Below are positions 17,462 through 25,931 of a stretch of 64,000 nt of DNA, one piece after another. Source of the DNA: JABCYV01 sp963696025 (GTDB lineage Bacteria > Acidobacteriota > Terriglobia > Terriglobales > Acidobacteriaceae); the NCBI GenBank assembly GCA_963696025.1, contig CAVOII010000005.1, positions 62,001 through 126,000 on the forward strand, read 5' to 3'. The translations under genes and the position numbers were made by a program. Position 1 is the first letter of the stretch. The number at the start of each line of letters is the position of its first letter. The notes beneath the pieces were generated by a model. The model was not told where the DNA came from and did no database searches. It saw nothing but the letters and a program-made list of their open reading frames with translations.

Positions 17462-18502
17462 TTGCCTGAGCTTAGAAAAGATCCGATTGTTGGCCGCTGG
17501 GTGATTATTTCAACCGATCGTGCAAAGCGTCCGACAGACTTCGCTCGCGAGGCTGTCAAAATCAAGGGTGGCTTCTGCCCATTCTGTTACGGCAATGAGG
17601 CGAAGACTCCTCCCGAGATTCAGGCCTATCGTCCCAACCCGAACGGGGGACCTCCACCGCAACGCGATACTCCGGGATGGACAGTGCGTGTTGTCCCCAA
17701 CAAATTTCCTGCCCTCGGTATTGAGGGCAACTTGAATCGGCAGGCCGAGGGCATGTTTGACCGGATGAATGGAATTGGCGCACACGAAGTCATCATCGAA
17801 ACTCCCGACCACAACGCCACCCTGGCTAATCTGCCGCCTAAGCGCATCGAAGATGTGCTCTGGACCTTCCGCGACCGCATTCTCGACCTCAAGAAGGACC
17901 GCCGCTTCAAATATATTCTGATTTTCAAGAATCATGGCGAAGCGGCTGGTGCCTCGCTCGAACATGCCCACTCCCAGCTCATTGCGCTGCCCATTCTTCC
18001 CATCTATGTCTCGGAAGAGATCGAGGGCGCAAAGCAGTACTACATCTACAAGGAGCGCTGCGTCTTTTGTGACATCATCCGGCAGGAGACAGAATCCAGC
18101 ACTCGCGTGGTGGCTGAGAACGCAGACTTCCTCACCCTGGCTCCATACGCACCGCGCTTTCCGTTTGAGACTTGGATTCTGCCGAAACAACACGAGTCAG
18201 CGTTTGAAAATTCCTCCTCGCACATGTTCGAAAATCTGGCCAAAGCTGTGAAGACCCTATTGACCAAGGCTGATCGGGTGCTCGACAACCCGCCATACAA
18301 TCTGGTGGTCCACACTTCGCCGGTGCAGGACCCGAACAATGATCACTATCACTGGCACATCGAATTCATGCCTAAGCTGACCAAGACCGCGGGATTTGAG
18401 TGGGGAACCGGCTTCTACATCAATCCGACACCGCCTGAGGAGGCCGCCAAGTTTTTGCGCGAAGCCAGCGTGGAAGAGGCGCTACCAGCGACGGTGGGGT
18501 AG
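17462..18502 (+). CDS. galT: Galactose-1-phosphate uridylyltransferase (GalT)
   Basis: 346 residues from TTG 17462, preceded by gaaagga. HIT superfamily enzyme exchanging UMP between UDP-glucose and galactose-1-phosphate in the Leloir pathway. Zn sites 'CPFCYGNEAKTPPE' and 'CVFCDIIRQE' and the nucleotidyl-accepting motif 'ASLEHAHSQLIALPI' are visible. The canonical HPH is HAH here, as in the branch of GalT-like proteins also called ADP-glucose or UDP-sugar phosphorylases, so substrate range may be broader. No galK or galE is nearby. Confidence 0.85.
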   Translation: MPELRKDPIVGRWVIISTDRAKRPTDFAREAVKIKGGFCPFCYGNEAKTPPEIQAYRPNPNGGPPPQRDTPGWTVRVVPNKFPALGIEGNLNRQAEGMFDRMNGIGAHEVIIETPDHNATLANLPPKRIEDVLWTFRDRILDLKKDRRFKYILIFKNHGEAAGASLEHAHSQLIALPILPIYVSEEIEGAKQYYIYKERCVFCDIIRQETESSTRVVAENADFLTLAPYAPRFPFETWILPKQHESAFENSSSHMFENLAKAVKTLLTKADRVLDNPPYNLVVHTSPVQDPNNDHYHWHIEFMPKLTKTAGFEWGTGFYINPTPPEEAAKFLREASVEEALPATVG

Positions 18503-18524
18503 ACGCCCGTCAATCGAAGGGATA

Positions 18525-18746
18525 TCATCCCTGGGTTCTGTCCAGGAACTCCGCATGCCATGCCATCTGGATAGCTTCCAGTTTGCCCTCGGTGGATTTC
18601 TTGGGATCGTCTTTGAACTCGGGCAGTTCGGTCACGTAGCGATGCAACTCGGTGAATCGCACTCCCAGAGGATCGGTTTCGGGATGCTTCTCGGAGAGCA
18701 GGATTCCGATATCGTCCGCGTCATCCCAGGTCAATTCGTTCGGCAC
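18525..18746 (-). CDS. iscX: IscX (YfhJ) Fe-S assembly modulator
   Basis: 73 residues matching the acidic IscX family: 'MPNELTWDDADDIGILLSEK', 'DPLGVRFTELHRYVTELPEF' and a C-terminal 'KLEAIQMAWHAEFLD'. IscX binds iron and the cysteine desulfurase IscS and tunes the rate of cluster assembly. It closes the isc operon, as in E. coli, about 115 bases after fdx. Confidence 0.9.
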   Translation of the reverse strand: MPNELTWDDADDIGILLSEKHPETDPLGVRFTELHRYVTELPEFKDDPKKSTEGKLEAIQMAWHAEFLDRTQG

Positions 18747-18861
18747 GGGTGCTCCTCGAAGAAGAAGGCTTCCTTAGATACAGGTCGCAGGTTTCTGGTC
18801 ACAGGCCTCAGTTATCTCTACTTCTCGCGTAACACCTGGCACCTAAGGCCGGATACCGGTC

Positions 18862-19275
18862 TTAGTGTTCTTCCGACACATAATTCCTGTTCCAGGCCGG
18901 AATTTCCACCACGACCTTGCCAGGTTTGGTAATTACGGCTTGGCAGCCGAGACGGGAGTTTAACTGTAAATCAGCGGCCATGTCCAGCCGGTCCGCTTCA
19001 TCGTCGTCCATTTCTGAGAGATTCTCGGCGCCTTCCTTCACCCAAACATGGCACGTGGTGCAGGCACAGTTCCCGCCGCACGCGTGATCGAGGCGGACGC
19101 CGTAGTTCAGAGCAACATCCAGCAGCGACTCTTCCTTGCCGTGGTCTTTGTAAGGCAGCTTGCCGTGATCAAATTCCACGGTTTTGCCTTCGGGCAGAAA
19201 CGTGACCTGCACCGTGTTTTCTCCTGGAGCATCCGCGGTTGCCGCGCCTGCGCCGTGTGTCTTTTCTTCAGCCAT
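18862..19275 (-). CDS. fdx: ISC-type [2Fe-2S] ferredoxin
   Basis: 137 residues. After a low-complexity 20-residue leader comes an adrenodoxin-like fold, with cluster ligands in 'DHACGGNCACTTCHVWV' and a fourth cysteine in 'LNSRLGCQAVI'. It supplies electrons for cluster assembly on IscU. It lies 32 bases downstream of hscA and before iscX, the standard operon position. Confidence 0.92.
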   Translation of the reverse strand: MAEEKTHGAGAATADAPGENTVQVTFLPEGKTVEFDHGKLPYKDHGKEESLLDVALNYGVRLDHACGGNCACTTCHVWVKEGAENLSEMDDDEADRLDMAADLQLNSRLGCQAVITKPGKVVVEIPAWNRNYVSEEH

Positions 19276-19307
19276 TCATACTCCTGTGCCGCCGGTGTTC
19301 GGCTAGG

Positions 19308-21209
19308 CTATTCGAAATCCGCTTTTGCCACGGGATGCGGCGCCTCAAGGTCTTCGCCCCGGTCCGCCTCGTCCATGGTCTTGCCTTTCAGGGCCGTGCT
19401 AACAGCGGTGTCCATCATGAGCTCCGCCAGCCGCATCGTGCCCTGGTTCAGCGCGTCGATTGCGCTGCGGATCGCCTGATAGTCTTCTTCCCCTTTAACC
19501 AGGTTCAGTCCCTTTTCCCTCTTGGCAATCTGTTTCTTCTCGTCGCCGGTGAGCTGGCCCCACGCTGGACTCTTCTTGCCCTTGGCGAGTGCGGCCAGGA
19601 TCGTGTCCGCCTCGTTGCGCGCTTCGATGACCTGGCGCTGACGGAAGTCTTCTTCCGCAGAGTCAAACGACTCCAGAATCATGCTCTCGACCTGCTCGTC
19701 AGTCAGGCCGTAACTGGGTTGGACCTCGATTTCGGCTTCCTTGCCGCTGCGTTGCTCGCGCGCGGTGACGTGCAGAATTCCGTTGGCGTCGATGAGGAAT
19801 TTCACTTCCACCCGCGGCATGCCAGCCGCCATGGGCGGGATCCCCTTCAAGTCAAAGCGGGCCAGCGAGCGGCAGTCTTTGGCAAGTTCGCGCTCTCCCT
19901 GCAAAACATGGATAGCGACATTCGCTTGCCCATCCACCTGCGTGGTGTAGTGCTGTGTGGCCGAAGCCGGAATGGTGGAGTTGCGCAGGATGATCTTGTC
20001 AGTTACACCGCCCGCGACCTCAATTCCGAGCGACAGCGGTGTGACATCCAACAGCAGCATGTCTTGCGTGGCTTCGGAGCCACCCGAAAGAATGCGGGCC
20101 TGTACAGCCGCGCCCAGCGCAACTACCTCGTCAGGATTGAGATCCGTGTGCGCTGTCCGGCGGAACATTTGTCCGACCAACACCCGGACCTGAGGAATGC
20201 GAGTCGAGCCGCCAACCAGCACAACTTCATCTATCTGTTCTGGCTTCAGGCCCGCGTCTTTCATCGCTTGCCGGCAAGGGCCGGCGGTGCGGTCGATGAT
20301 CGGTTGAATCAGTTGCTCAAATTGTTCGCGCGTTATCTCCCGCTGATATCGCTGGCCGCCGAGCAACTCAATATCGAGCTTGGTCGCGGACTCCGAGGAG
20401 AGGGCGATTTTTGCTTCAATCACGGCCTTGCGGATGGTCGCTACTGCTTCACCATTTCTCGATACATCGAGACCGAGGTCGCCGCGAATATCGTCCAATG
20501 CAATCCTGATCAGCAGATTGTCAATATCGTCCCCGCCAAGGTGAGTGTCGCCGTTAGTGGCAATCACCTCGAAAATTCCGTCGTGCAGCTTGAGAATCGA
20601 AATATCGAACGTGCCGCCACCCAGATCGTACACAGCAATAATGCCGTTCTGCTTTTTGTCGAGTCCGTAAGCCAGCGAAGCGGCAGTCGGTTCATTCACC
20701 AGTCGCAGAACTTCCAGTCCCGCGATGCGGCCGGCATCTTTGGTCGCCTGCCGTTGAGCGTCGTTGAAATATGCTGGAACCGTGATGACCGCTTTCGTGA
20801 CCGGGGCATTGAAATATCGCTCAGCGTTGCGCTTAAGCTGGCGCAAGATAAACGCTGAAATTTCCGGCGGAGTGAATGTCTTCTCCCCGAGTTTAATTCG
20901 CAGCACTTCGCCTGATTGGAGATCTTCTGCCAGACGGAAAGGAAAAAGCTTCAATTCATCCTGGATGTCCTCAACGCCGCGTCCGATCAGGCGTTTGATC
21001 GAGTAGACGGCCCGCTCTGGAGTTTCGGTTAAATATTTGCGCGCGGCGTTGCCAACGAGGATCTGGTTCCGCTCATCGAGTGCAACTACAGAGGGCACCA
21101 GATTTAGCCCATCCTCTCCCGGAATCACGACGGGGCTCTCCCCTTGCATGAAAGCCACCAGGGAGTTGGTGGTTCCGAGATCGATTCCGACAATACGGTC
21201 AGTTGCCAT
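19308..21209 (-). CDS. hscA: HscA, Hsp70-type chaperone for Fe-S cluster transfer
   Basis: 633 residues from ATG 21209 (the frame is open to 21254 through a repeat). The N-terminal ATPase begins 'RIVGIDLGTTNSLVAFM' with 'GGGTFDISIL' and 'VVLVGGSTRIPQVR' motifs; the substrate-binding domain contains 'LLDVTPLSLGIEVAGGV'. HscA with HscB recognises the LPPVK motif of IscU, which is present in this window's IscU, and drives cluster release using ATP. Confidence 0.93.
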   Translation of the reverse strand: MATDRIVGIDLGTTNSLVAFMQGESPVVIPGEDGLNLVPSVVALDERNQILVGNAARKYLTETPERAVYSIKRLIGRGVEDIQDELKLFPFRLAEDLQSGEVLRIKLGEKTFTPPEISAFILRQLKRNAERYFNAPVTKAVITVPAYFNDAQRQATKDAGRIAGLEVLRLVNEPTAASLAYGLDKKQNGIIAVYDLGGGTFDISILKLHDGIFEVIATNGDTHLGGDDIDNLLIRIALDDIRGDLGLDVSRNGEAVATIRKAVIEAKIALSSESATKLDIELLGGQRYQREITREQFEQLIQPIIDRTAGPCRQAMKDAGLKPEQIDEVVLVGGSTRIPQVRVLVGQMFRRTAHTDLNPDEVVALGAAVQARILSGGSEATQDMLLLDVTPLSLGIEVAGGVTDKIILRNSTIPASATQHYTTQVDGQANVAIHVLQGERELAKDCRSLARFDLKGIPPMAAGMPRVEVKFLIDANGILHVTAREQRSGKEAEIEVQPSYGLTDEQVESMILESFDSAEEDFRQRQVIEARNEADTILAALAKGKKSPAWGQLTGDEKKQIAKREKGLNLVKGEEDYQAIRSAIDALNQGTMRLAELMMDTAVSTALKGKTMDEADRGEDLEAPHPVAKADFE

Positions 21210-21223
21210 AAATCCCGATTGCA

Positions 21224-21308
21224 GAATGCAGAAGTCAGAATCAAGAAGTAACAACCGGGCCTCTACTTCTGGCCTCTACTTCTGGCTTCTTACTTCTGGC
21301 TTCTTACT
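21224..21308. repeat. Low-complexity 'acttctggc' direct repeats between hscB and hscA
   Basis: Words such as 'ctacttctggc' and 'ttcttacttctggc' recur four times, preceded by 'atgcagaagtcagaatcaag', their near-inverse. The same vocabulary (agaagtcagaa, tgcattctgac) forms the hairpin at 29984-30066 between gatC and gatA, so this is a dispersed intergenic repeat family. Confidence 0.6.
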
Positions 21309-22031
21309 TTATTCCTCCAGTGCTTCATTCACGTCTCTGACCAAATTCCTTATGTAATTCCGCCGGTTCAGCAGGTCGACCATCTTGTCTCGCACTATGC
21401 GGCGATCTTCGTCGGTTCTGCTGTCGACAGCTTTGTCCCACTCTTTCCAAGTCGACTGCAGTTGTTCCACCAACGCAGCGTGCTTTTCTTCCAACTCCAG
21501 CTTTTGTCGTCCAATTTCCTCGATCAGTGCAGGATCATCCTCGCCGAGCTTCTTCTGTGCTCGGAGCTCTTCCAGTTGCATGTTCAACTCGAAAACCTCT
21601 TCCAAAAGATCAGGAGGCACAACCTGCTTCTTGATCTCGCCAGTCGCGCGAGCCTTCTCAGTGGCTGTTTTGGACTGTTCCTCAAGTTCCACGCCTTCCA
21701 GCCGCAATATGTATTCCGTGCGCTTGATGGGATCCTTCAAGGCGCGGTAAGCGTCGTTGAGCAGCGAACTCTGTTGCAGGCTCCATTCCTGCTCACGCTT
21801 ATCAGCTCGCGCGTAGAGATCTGGATGCAGCTTGCGGCTTAGCTCGTAGAATGCTCGTTCCAGATACTCCACATCGACGTCCAGCTTCTGCGGCAGACCG
21901 AAGAAGGTGAAGTAATCCACCGGCACCGGGGGCTGAACTTTGCCGCAAGCCTGGCAAAAGTGCGTTGCGCGCATGTCCCCGCAAGACCAGCAACTGGAGG
22001 TGGTCACCGGATTGAATACATCAATCGCCAT
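21309..22031 (-). CDS. hscB: HscB, J-domain co-chaperone
   Basis: 240 residues. An N-terminal zinc-ribbon-like pair 'CWSCGDMRATHFCQACGK' precedes a J domain with the obligatory HPD ('LSRKLHPDLYARAD') and a C-terminal three-helix bundle that binds IscU. The N-terminal cysteine motifs are absent from E. coli HscB but occur in eukaryotic HSC20 (HSCB) and several bacterial ones. It sits between iscA and hscA. Confidence 0.9.
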   Translation of the reverse strand: MAIDVFNPVTTSSCWSCGDMRATHFCQACGKVQPPVPVDYFTFFGLPQKLDVDVEYLERAFYELSRKLHPDLYARADKREQEWSLQQSSLLNDAYRALKDPIKRTEYILRLEGVELEEQSKTATEKARATGEIKKQVVPPDLLEEVFELNMQLEELRAQKKLGEDDPALIEEIGRQKLELEEKHAALVEQLQSTWKEWDKAVDSRTDEDRRIVRDKMVDLLNRRNYIRNLVRDVNEALEE

Positions 22032-22211
22032 ACATTTCGACTATGTGGCACGGGCGCTTCGCACGCGAACCTTGACTTGACGAAACGTCGGCCCTCGCAT
22101 TCACCATGGAAAGCAAAAGCGTCGGGAACCTGGTCGGTGGAAAAGTGGCCCCCGGCAACGCGGGCGAGAGCCTGCCCTGAGCAAAGTCGAAGGGGTGCCC
22201 GCACCACACGA
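22032..22211. other. Spacer between iscA and hscB with a 'ctgagcaaagtcgaag' repeat
   Basis: The 180 bases hold no convincing gene. They contain 'gcctgccctgagcaaagtcgaagg', a short palindromic-type word that is frequent between genes in many environmental bacterial genomes. It is the only large gap in the isc operon and may carry a processing or secondary start signal; this is speculation. Confidence 0.4.
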
Positions 22212-22577
22212 CTACCCCGAGAAAGAGGTCCCGCAGCCGCACGACTTTGACGAGTTCGGATTCACGAACACGAAGCCCTGCTGCATCAGGGTCTCCTGGT
22301 AATCCAGGGTCATGCCGTGCAGATAGATGAACGATTTCGGATCCACGAACACTCGCACATCACCGAACTGGAAGACACGATCGCGTTCACGGGGCTGGGT
22401 ATCGAAGCGGATGTTGTAACTTAATCCGGAGCATCCACCGCCCTGCACGCCGAGGCGCAACCCACCCTGTTCGGGCGGGATACCCTCCTTGACGATAGCC
22501 GTACGAATCTTGGCCAGGGCCTTCTCGGTGACCGTTACGCCCTTAGCTGGCGCGGCGCTTATTGTTGCGGTACTCAT
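22212..22577 (-). CDS. iscA: IscA/HesB A-type iron-sulfur carrier
   Basis: 121 residues. The A-type carrier fold has its three cysteine ligands in 'VQGGGCSGLSY' and 'SSKSCGCGTSFSG'. It accepts clusters or iron from IscU and passes them to apo-proteins. The N-terminal 13 residues are unstructured compared with E. coli IscA. Confidence 0.9.
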   Translation of the reverse strand: MSTATISAAPAKGVTVTEKALAKIRTAIVKEGIPPEQGGLRLGVQGGGCSGLSYNIRFDTQPRERDRVFQFGDVRVFVDPKSFIYLHGMTLDYQETLMQQGFVFVNPNSSKSCGCGTSFSG

Positions 22578-22610
22578 AAAATCAACGCTTACATGTAGGC
22601 GCGAGCGCCT

Positions 22611-23024
22611 TTAGGTCGCTTCGACCACCGCGGGCTTCGATACGTCCTGCTTCTTTTTCCAGTCGTGGATCGCGGCACGGATAGCGTCCTCCGCCAGCAC
22701 CGAGCAGTGAATTTTCACTGGAGGCAGCGAGAGTTCCTTCACGATTTCCGTGTTCTTGATCTGCAGCGCCTCAGCGACCGTCTTGCCCTTCACCCATTCA
22801 GTGGCGAGGGAGGAGGACGCGATGGCCGACCCGCAGCCAAAGGTTTTGAACTTCGCGTCTTCAATGATGTTTGTCTGCGGATTGACCTTGATCTGCAGTT
22901 TCATCACGTCGCCGCACTCGGGTGCGCCAACCAGGCCAGTGCCAACTTCCGGGCTGCTCTTGTCCAGCGAGCCGACGTTGCGCGGGTTGGAATAATGATC
23001 GAGAACCTTGTCGCTATATGCCAT
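22611..23024 (-). CDS. iscU: IscU Fe-S cluster scaffold
   Basis: 137 residues. Cysteine ligands are in 'GAPECGDVMKLQI', 'TFGCGSAIASSS' and 'PVKIHCSVLAED'. The chaperone-recognition loop 'LSLPPVKIHC' is intact, matching the presence of hscA and hscB in the same operon. It is 30 bases downstream of iscS. Confidence 0.95.
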   Translation of the reverse strand: MAYSDKVLDHYSNPRNVGSLDKSSPEVGTGLVGAPECGDVMKLQIKVNPQTNIIEDAKFKTFGCGSAIASSSLATEWVKGKTVAEALQIKNTEIVKELSLPPVKIHCSVLAEDAIRAAIHDWKKKQDVSKPAVVEAT

Positions 23025-23053
23025 GATTTATATTCTCCTGAATTTCTAGAAAG

Positions 23054-24370
23054 TTACTCAGCCGCCCACTTCACGTTCTTCAAATCCACGCCTTCTTTCG
23101 CCATCTCATAGAGCGGTGAAAGTTCGCGCAGTCGGGACACCGTTTCCACTACTCGATCGGCTACGTAGTCCACTTCGGCTTCGGTATTGAAGCGCCCGAT
23201 TCCAAAGCGGATGGAACTGTGCGCCAGATCGTCGCCGGTGCCCAGAGCCTTCAATACATAAGATGGCTCCAGCGTCGCCGAGGTGCAGGCAGAACCGCTC
23301 GATACTGCAATGTCGTTGATCCCCATCAGTAGTGATTCGCCTTCCACGTAGGCGAAGCTGATATTCAGGTTTCCGGGCAGACGATGCTCCCAAGAACCGT
23401 TGATGTAGACCTCGTCCAGCCGTCCCATGATCTTGTCCCGGAGCCGGTTGCGCAGTCCGGCCAGCGTGCACGATTCCTTCGCCATCTCTTCCGACGCAAT
23501 TGCGCAAGCCTTGCCCAAGCCGACAATCCCGGGCACGTTCAGGGTTCCGGAACGCATGCCGCGCTCGTGTCCGCCCCCGTCAATAATGGCGGAGATCTGA
23601 ACTCGCGGATTCTTGCGACGAACGTACAACGCGCCCACTCCCTTGGGTCCGTACATCTTGTGAGCAGAAATCGACATCACGTCGATGTTCATCTTGTTCA
23701 CATCAATCGGAACCTTGCCTACCGCTTGTGTCGCGTCGCTGTGGAAGATCACGCCGCGCTCGCGACAGAGCTTTCCAATTTCGGCGATGGGCTGTAGCAC
23801 ACCAATCTCGTTGTTGGCGGCCATGATCGTGACCAGAATGGTCTTATCATCCATCGCGCGCTTCACTTCATCCAGATCGACCAGCCCATCTTTCTGCACT
23901 GGCATGTAAGTCACACGGTAGCCATACTTCTCCAGCCGCTTGCAGGTGTCGAGCACAGCCTTGTGCTCGGTCACTGCGGTGATAATGTGATTCCCTTTTT
24001 CCTTGTACATCTCGGCGACACCCTTGATTGCGAGGTTGTCGCTCTCGGTGGCGCCTGAGGTGAAGATGATTTCTTTGGTGGTGGCACCAATTAGCTTCGC
24101 AACCCGCTCGCGTGAGGTTTCGACGCCTTCTTCGCCAATCCAGCCAAAGGAGTGATTGCGGCTGGCGGCGTTACCGAACTTTTCCATGAAATAGGGCAGC
24201 ATCTCCTCCAACACCCTCGGGTCCATCGGCGTGGTGGCATGGTTGTCCATGTAAATGGGAAGCTTGACACCGTTGGCGGAGGTAGTCTGCTGCTCGAATT
24301 TCCGCTGCTCTAGCTTCCGCTGTTGTAGTTTCTCTTCTCCCAGTGGGATCGACTTCACATCCGTGCTCAT
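23054..24370 (-). CDS. iscS: IscS cysteine desulfurase
   Basis: 438 residues from ATG 24370, with gaggag upstream. The PLP enzyme's lysine lies in 'VMSISAHKMYGPKGVGALY' and the persulfide cysteine in 'AVSSGSACTSATLEPSYV'. It releases sulfur from cysteine for IscU, tRNA thiolation and cofactors. Relative to E. coli IscS it carries a 30-residue charged N-terminal extension. Confidence 0.95.
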   Translation of the reverse strand: MSTDVKSIPLGEEKLQQRKLEQRKFEQQTTSANGVKLPIYMDNHATTPMDPRVLEEMLPYFMEKFGNAASRNHSFGWIGEEGVETSRERVAKLIGATTKEIIFTSGATESDNLAIKGVAEMYKEKGNHIITAVTEHKAVLDTCKRLEKYGYRVTYMPVQKDGLVDLDEVKRAMDDKTILVTIMAANNEIGVLQPIAEIGKLCRERGVIFHSDATQAVGKVPIDVNKMNIDVMSISAHKMYGPKGVGALYVRRKNPRVQISAIIDGGGHERGMRSGTLNVPGIVGLGKACAIASEEMAKESCTLAGLRNRLRDKIMGRLDEVYINGSWEHRLPGNLNISFAYVEGESLLMGINDIAVSSGSACTSATLEPSYVLKALGTGDDLAHSSIRFGIGRFNTEAEVDYVADRVVETVSRLRELSPLYEMAKEGVDLKNVKWAAE

Positions 24371-24438
24371 AATTGCTCTCCTCAGAACCTGCAAAACCTG
24401 GTGTGTCTGCTGCCGACCGGTCGGCGACCAAAAACCGT

Positions 24439-24897
24439 CTAAGTAATAGTCACCAGCTCGGCGGAAACTTTCCCCTTCGCAGACTCGTTCCGCGTCTCTT
24501 CCTTCATCTCCAGAATCGTGAGGCGCCGCAAGACGTCTTCAATACTATGACTTACCCGGCGCAACGGCTCCCTTATGCTGCAGCGATCGGTCTGATCACA
24601 CTCACCCCGCACGGTCACGCACGAAGTAATGAACAATGGCCCGTCGATGGCTCGGATGACCTCAAACGCGGTAATCGTCCCCGGGTCGCGGGCCAGGGTA
24701 TAGCCGCCATTGATTCCATGCTGCGAATGCAGCAAACCAGCCTTCGCCAGACGTTGCAGAATCTTGGCAAGGGCCTCTTGGGGGATGCCGTAACACTCCG
24801 CAACATCTTTGGCACTGCAGGCTCCGTGGTCCGCATGCTCTGCCAAATGCTTCATCGCCATCAGGCCGTAGTCCGCTTTCTTGGTCAGCTTGAGCAT
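24439..24897 (-). CDS. iscR: IscR, Rrf2-family Fe-S-sensing repressor
   Basis: 152 residues. The winged-helix Rrf2 domain begins 'MLKLTKKADYGLMAMKHLA', and three cluster-ligand cysteines lie in 'CVTVRGECDQTDRCSIREP'. As holo-protein it represses the isc operon when clusters are abundant. It is the first gene of the operon, behind a promoter overlapped by an IscR-like operator, so autoregulation is likely. Confidence 0.9.
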   Translation of the reverse strand: MLKLTKKADYGLMAMKHLAEHADHGACSAKDVAECYGIPQEALAKILQRLAKAGLLHSQHGINGGYTLARDPGTITAFEVIRAIDGPLFITSCVTVRGECDQTDRCSIREPLRRVSHSIEDVLRRLTILEMKEETRNESAKGKVSAELVTIT

Positions 24898-24914
24898 CGG
24901 CGCCTGGGAGTTAA

Positions 24915-24937
24915 ATACGACCTTTTTAGTCGGACAT
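24915..24937 (-). promoter_or_regulatory. Candidate IscR operator of the isc operon
   Basis: Minus strand reads 'ATGTCCGACTAAAAAGGTCG' followed by TAT, an interrupted inverted repeat close to the type-1 IscR consensus (ATA-yyGACT-AT-rich-AGTCrr-TAT). It lies just downstream of the predicted -10 element, where a repressor would block initiation. Confidence 0.55.
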
Positions 24938-24941
24938 AACT

Positions 24942-24970
24942 ATTCTAGAGTCTGCCAGCTTGAAACGCAA
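24942..24970 (-). promoter_or_regulatory. Candidate sigma-70 promoter of the isc operon
   Basis: On the minus strand, TTGCGT (24970-24965) and TAGAAT (24947-24942) are separated by 17 bases, upstream of iscR. The putative start point would fall within the IscR-like inverted repeat. Confidence 0.55.
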
Positions 24971-25129
24971 CCCCTTGCAGGCAGCGGTCGAAATCCATGG
25001 TCAAAATGTAACTATTTGTGACCTAATGGCTTAGAGTAGTGGCAGCGGGCTGAGGTTTCAGGAATTTCTTCCGCCTGAAATGAAGTTCCGGCAGATTCGC
25101 CGGCAGAAGACGAATCGTCCGATAGGGGC

Positions 25130-25157
25130 TTGACAAGCCAGCGGGCGGGACTAAAAT
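25130..25157 (+). promoter_or_regulatory. Candidate sigma-70 promoter for the small CxxC gene
   Basis: TTGACA at 25130-25135 and TAAAAT at 25152-25157 are separated by 16 bases, about 100 bases before the ATG at 25259. Confidence 0.5.
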
Positions 25158-25258
25158 ACCGCCAATTTCCGGTGATATTCTCCTGGCCGCTCGGGCAAGG
25201 AACCGTACCGGATTTATGACTTCAACCCCACCCTCACCAACCCCCCGAGAGAGAACCC

Positions 25259-25408
25259 ATGGCACAGTGTAAGCATCCGCGTGTCCAGATCGTGGCCCGC
25301 GAAGAGGAAACCGAATTCGTCGAATGCCTCGAATGCGGCGAGATCTTCGAGTCCAGCGAATTCAAAGATATGACCATTGAAGACGCCACGCCCAGTAATG
25401 AATCCTGA
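25259..25408 (+). CDS. Small cysteine-containing protein, 49 residues
   Basis: The product begins 'MAQCKHPRVQIVAREEETEF' and contains 'VECLECGEIFESSEF', with three cysteines and a histidine that could bind one zinc. Acidic throughout. A clear -35/-10 pair lies about 100 bases upstream and a gagaga purine run before the ATG. I do not know a function; small proteins of this type are widespread in Acidobacteriota. Confidence 0.65.
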   Translation: MAQCKHPRVQIVAREEETEFVECLECGEIFESSEFKDMTIEDATPSNES

Positions 25409-25501
25409 TCTCCGCATGCATCAGTAACCGGGGTAACCTGGGCCGGCCCTTTGCCCTTGTCGTGAACTCAACAGTTTGTTAGTGTCGGCGCGGGGTTACC
25501 C

Positions 25502-25915
25502 TTGTCTGCAAAGAAGGCAATGCCGCTCGTGGCTCTGGTGGTCGACGACTCCATGTTGATCCGGCATACCGTGTGCCGCTTTCTGGAGGAGCGTGGTTTC
25601 GCAGTTAAATCCGCCACCAACGGACAGGAAGCGCTCGAAACGCTCAAGCAGATTCATCCCGACATTATTGTCACTGACATGCAAATGCCGAAGATGAGCG
25701 GCAGCGAGCTGATTACTGCACTGAAGATGGAATCCGTCACCGCGAGCATCCCGGTTGTGATCCTGGCGGGGAAGCATAGCGGCTTTGATGAGAAAAAAGA
25801 AAAGCGCGCCGACTTCTCAATCTTCAAGGACATCGACATTGAGGTCCAGCTGGGGAAAGCGCTGGACACCATCCTCGGCAATCGCGCCGCCAAGAGTAAG
25901 GCCGCGGGAAGATAG
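25502..25915 (+). CDS. Stand-alone receiver-domain protein, atypical
   Basis: About 137 residues from TTG 25502 (or 131 from ATG 25520). The acidic pocket 'VVDDSMLIRH' and phospho-acceptor 'IIVTDMQMPKMSG' are present. The position normally holding the switch Thr/Ser reads 'VVILAGKHSG', so the hydroxyl is missing. The stretch that normally carries the lysine-proline pair is replaced by 'FSIFKDIDIE'. It may be a degenerate or phosphorylation-independent receiver. No kinase is adjacent. Confidence 0.8.
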   Translation: MSAKKAMPLVALVVDDSMLIRHTVCRFLEERGFAVKSATNGQEALETLKQIHPDIIVTDMQMPKMSGSELITALKMESVTASIPVVILAGKHSGFDEKKEKRADFSIFKDIDIEVQLGKALDTILGNRAAKSKAAGR

Positions 25916-25931
25916 GGAACCAGCTCCGGCG

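Noticed and set aside
19239..20858. 539-codon open frame on the plus strand opposite hscA
   Set aside because: It is the mirror of a GC-rich, well-conserved gene on the minus strand; no ribosome site and no recognisable protein motif.
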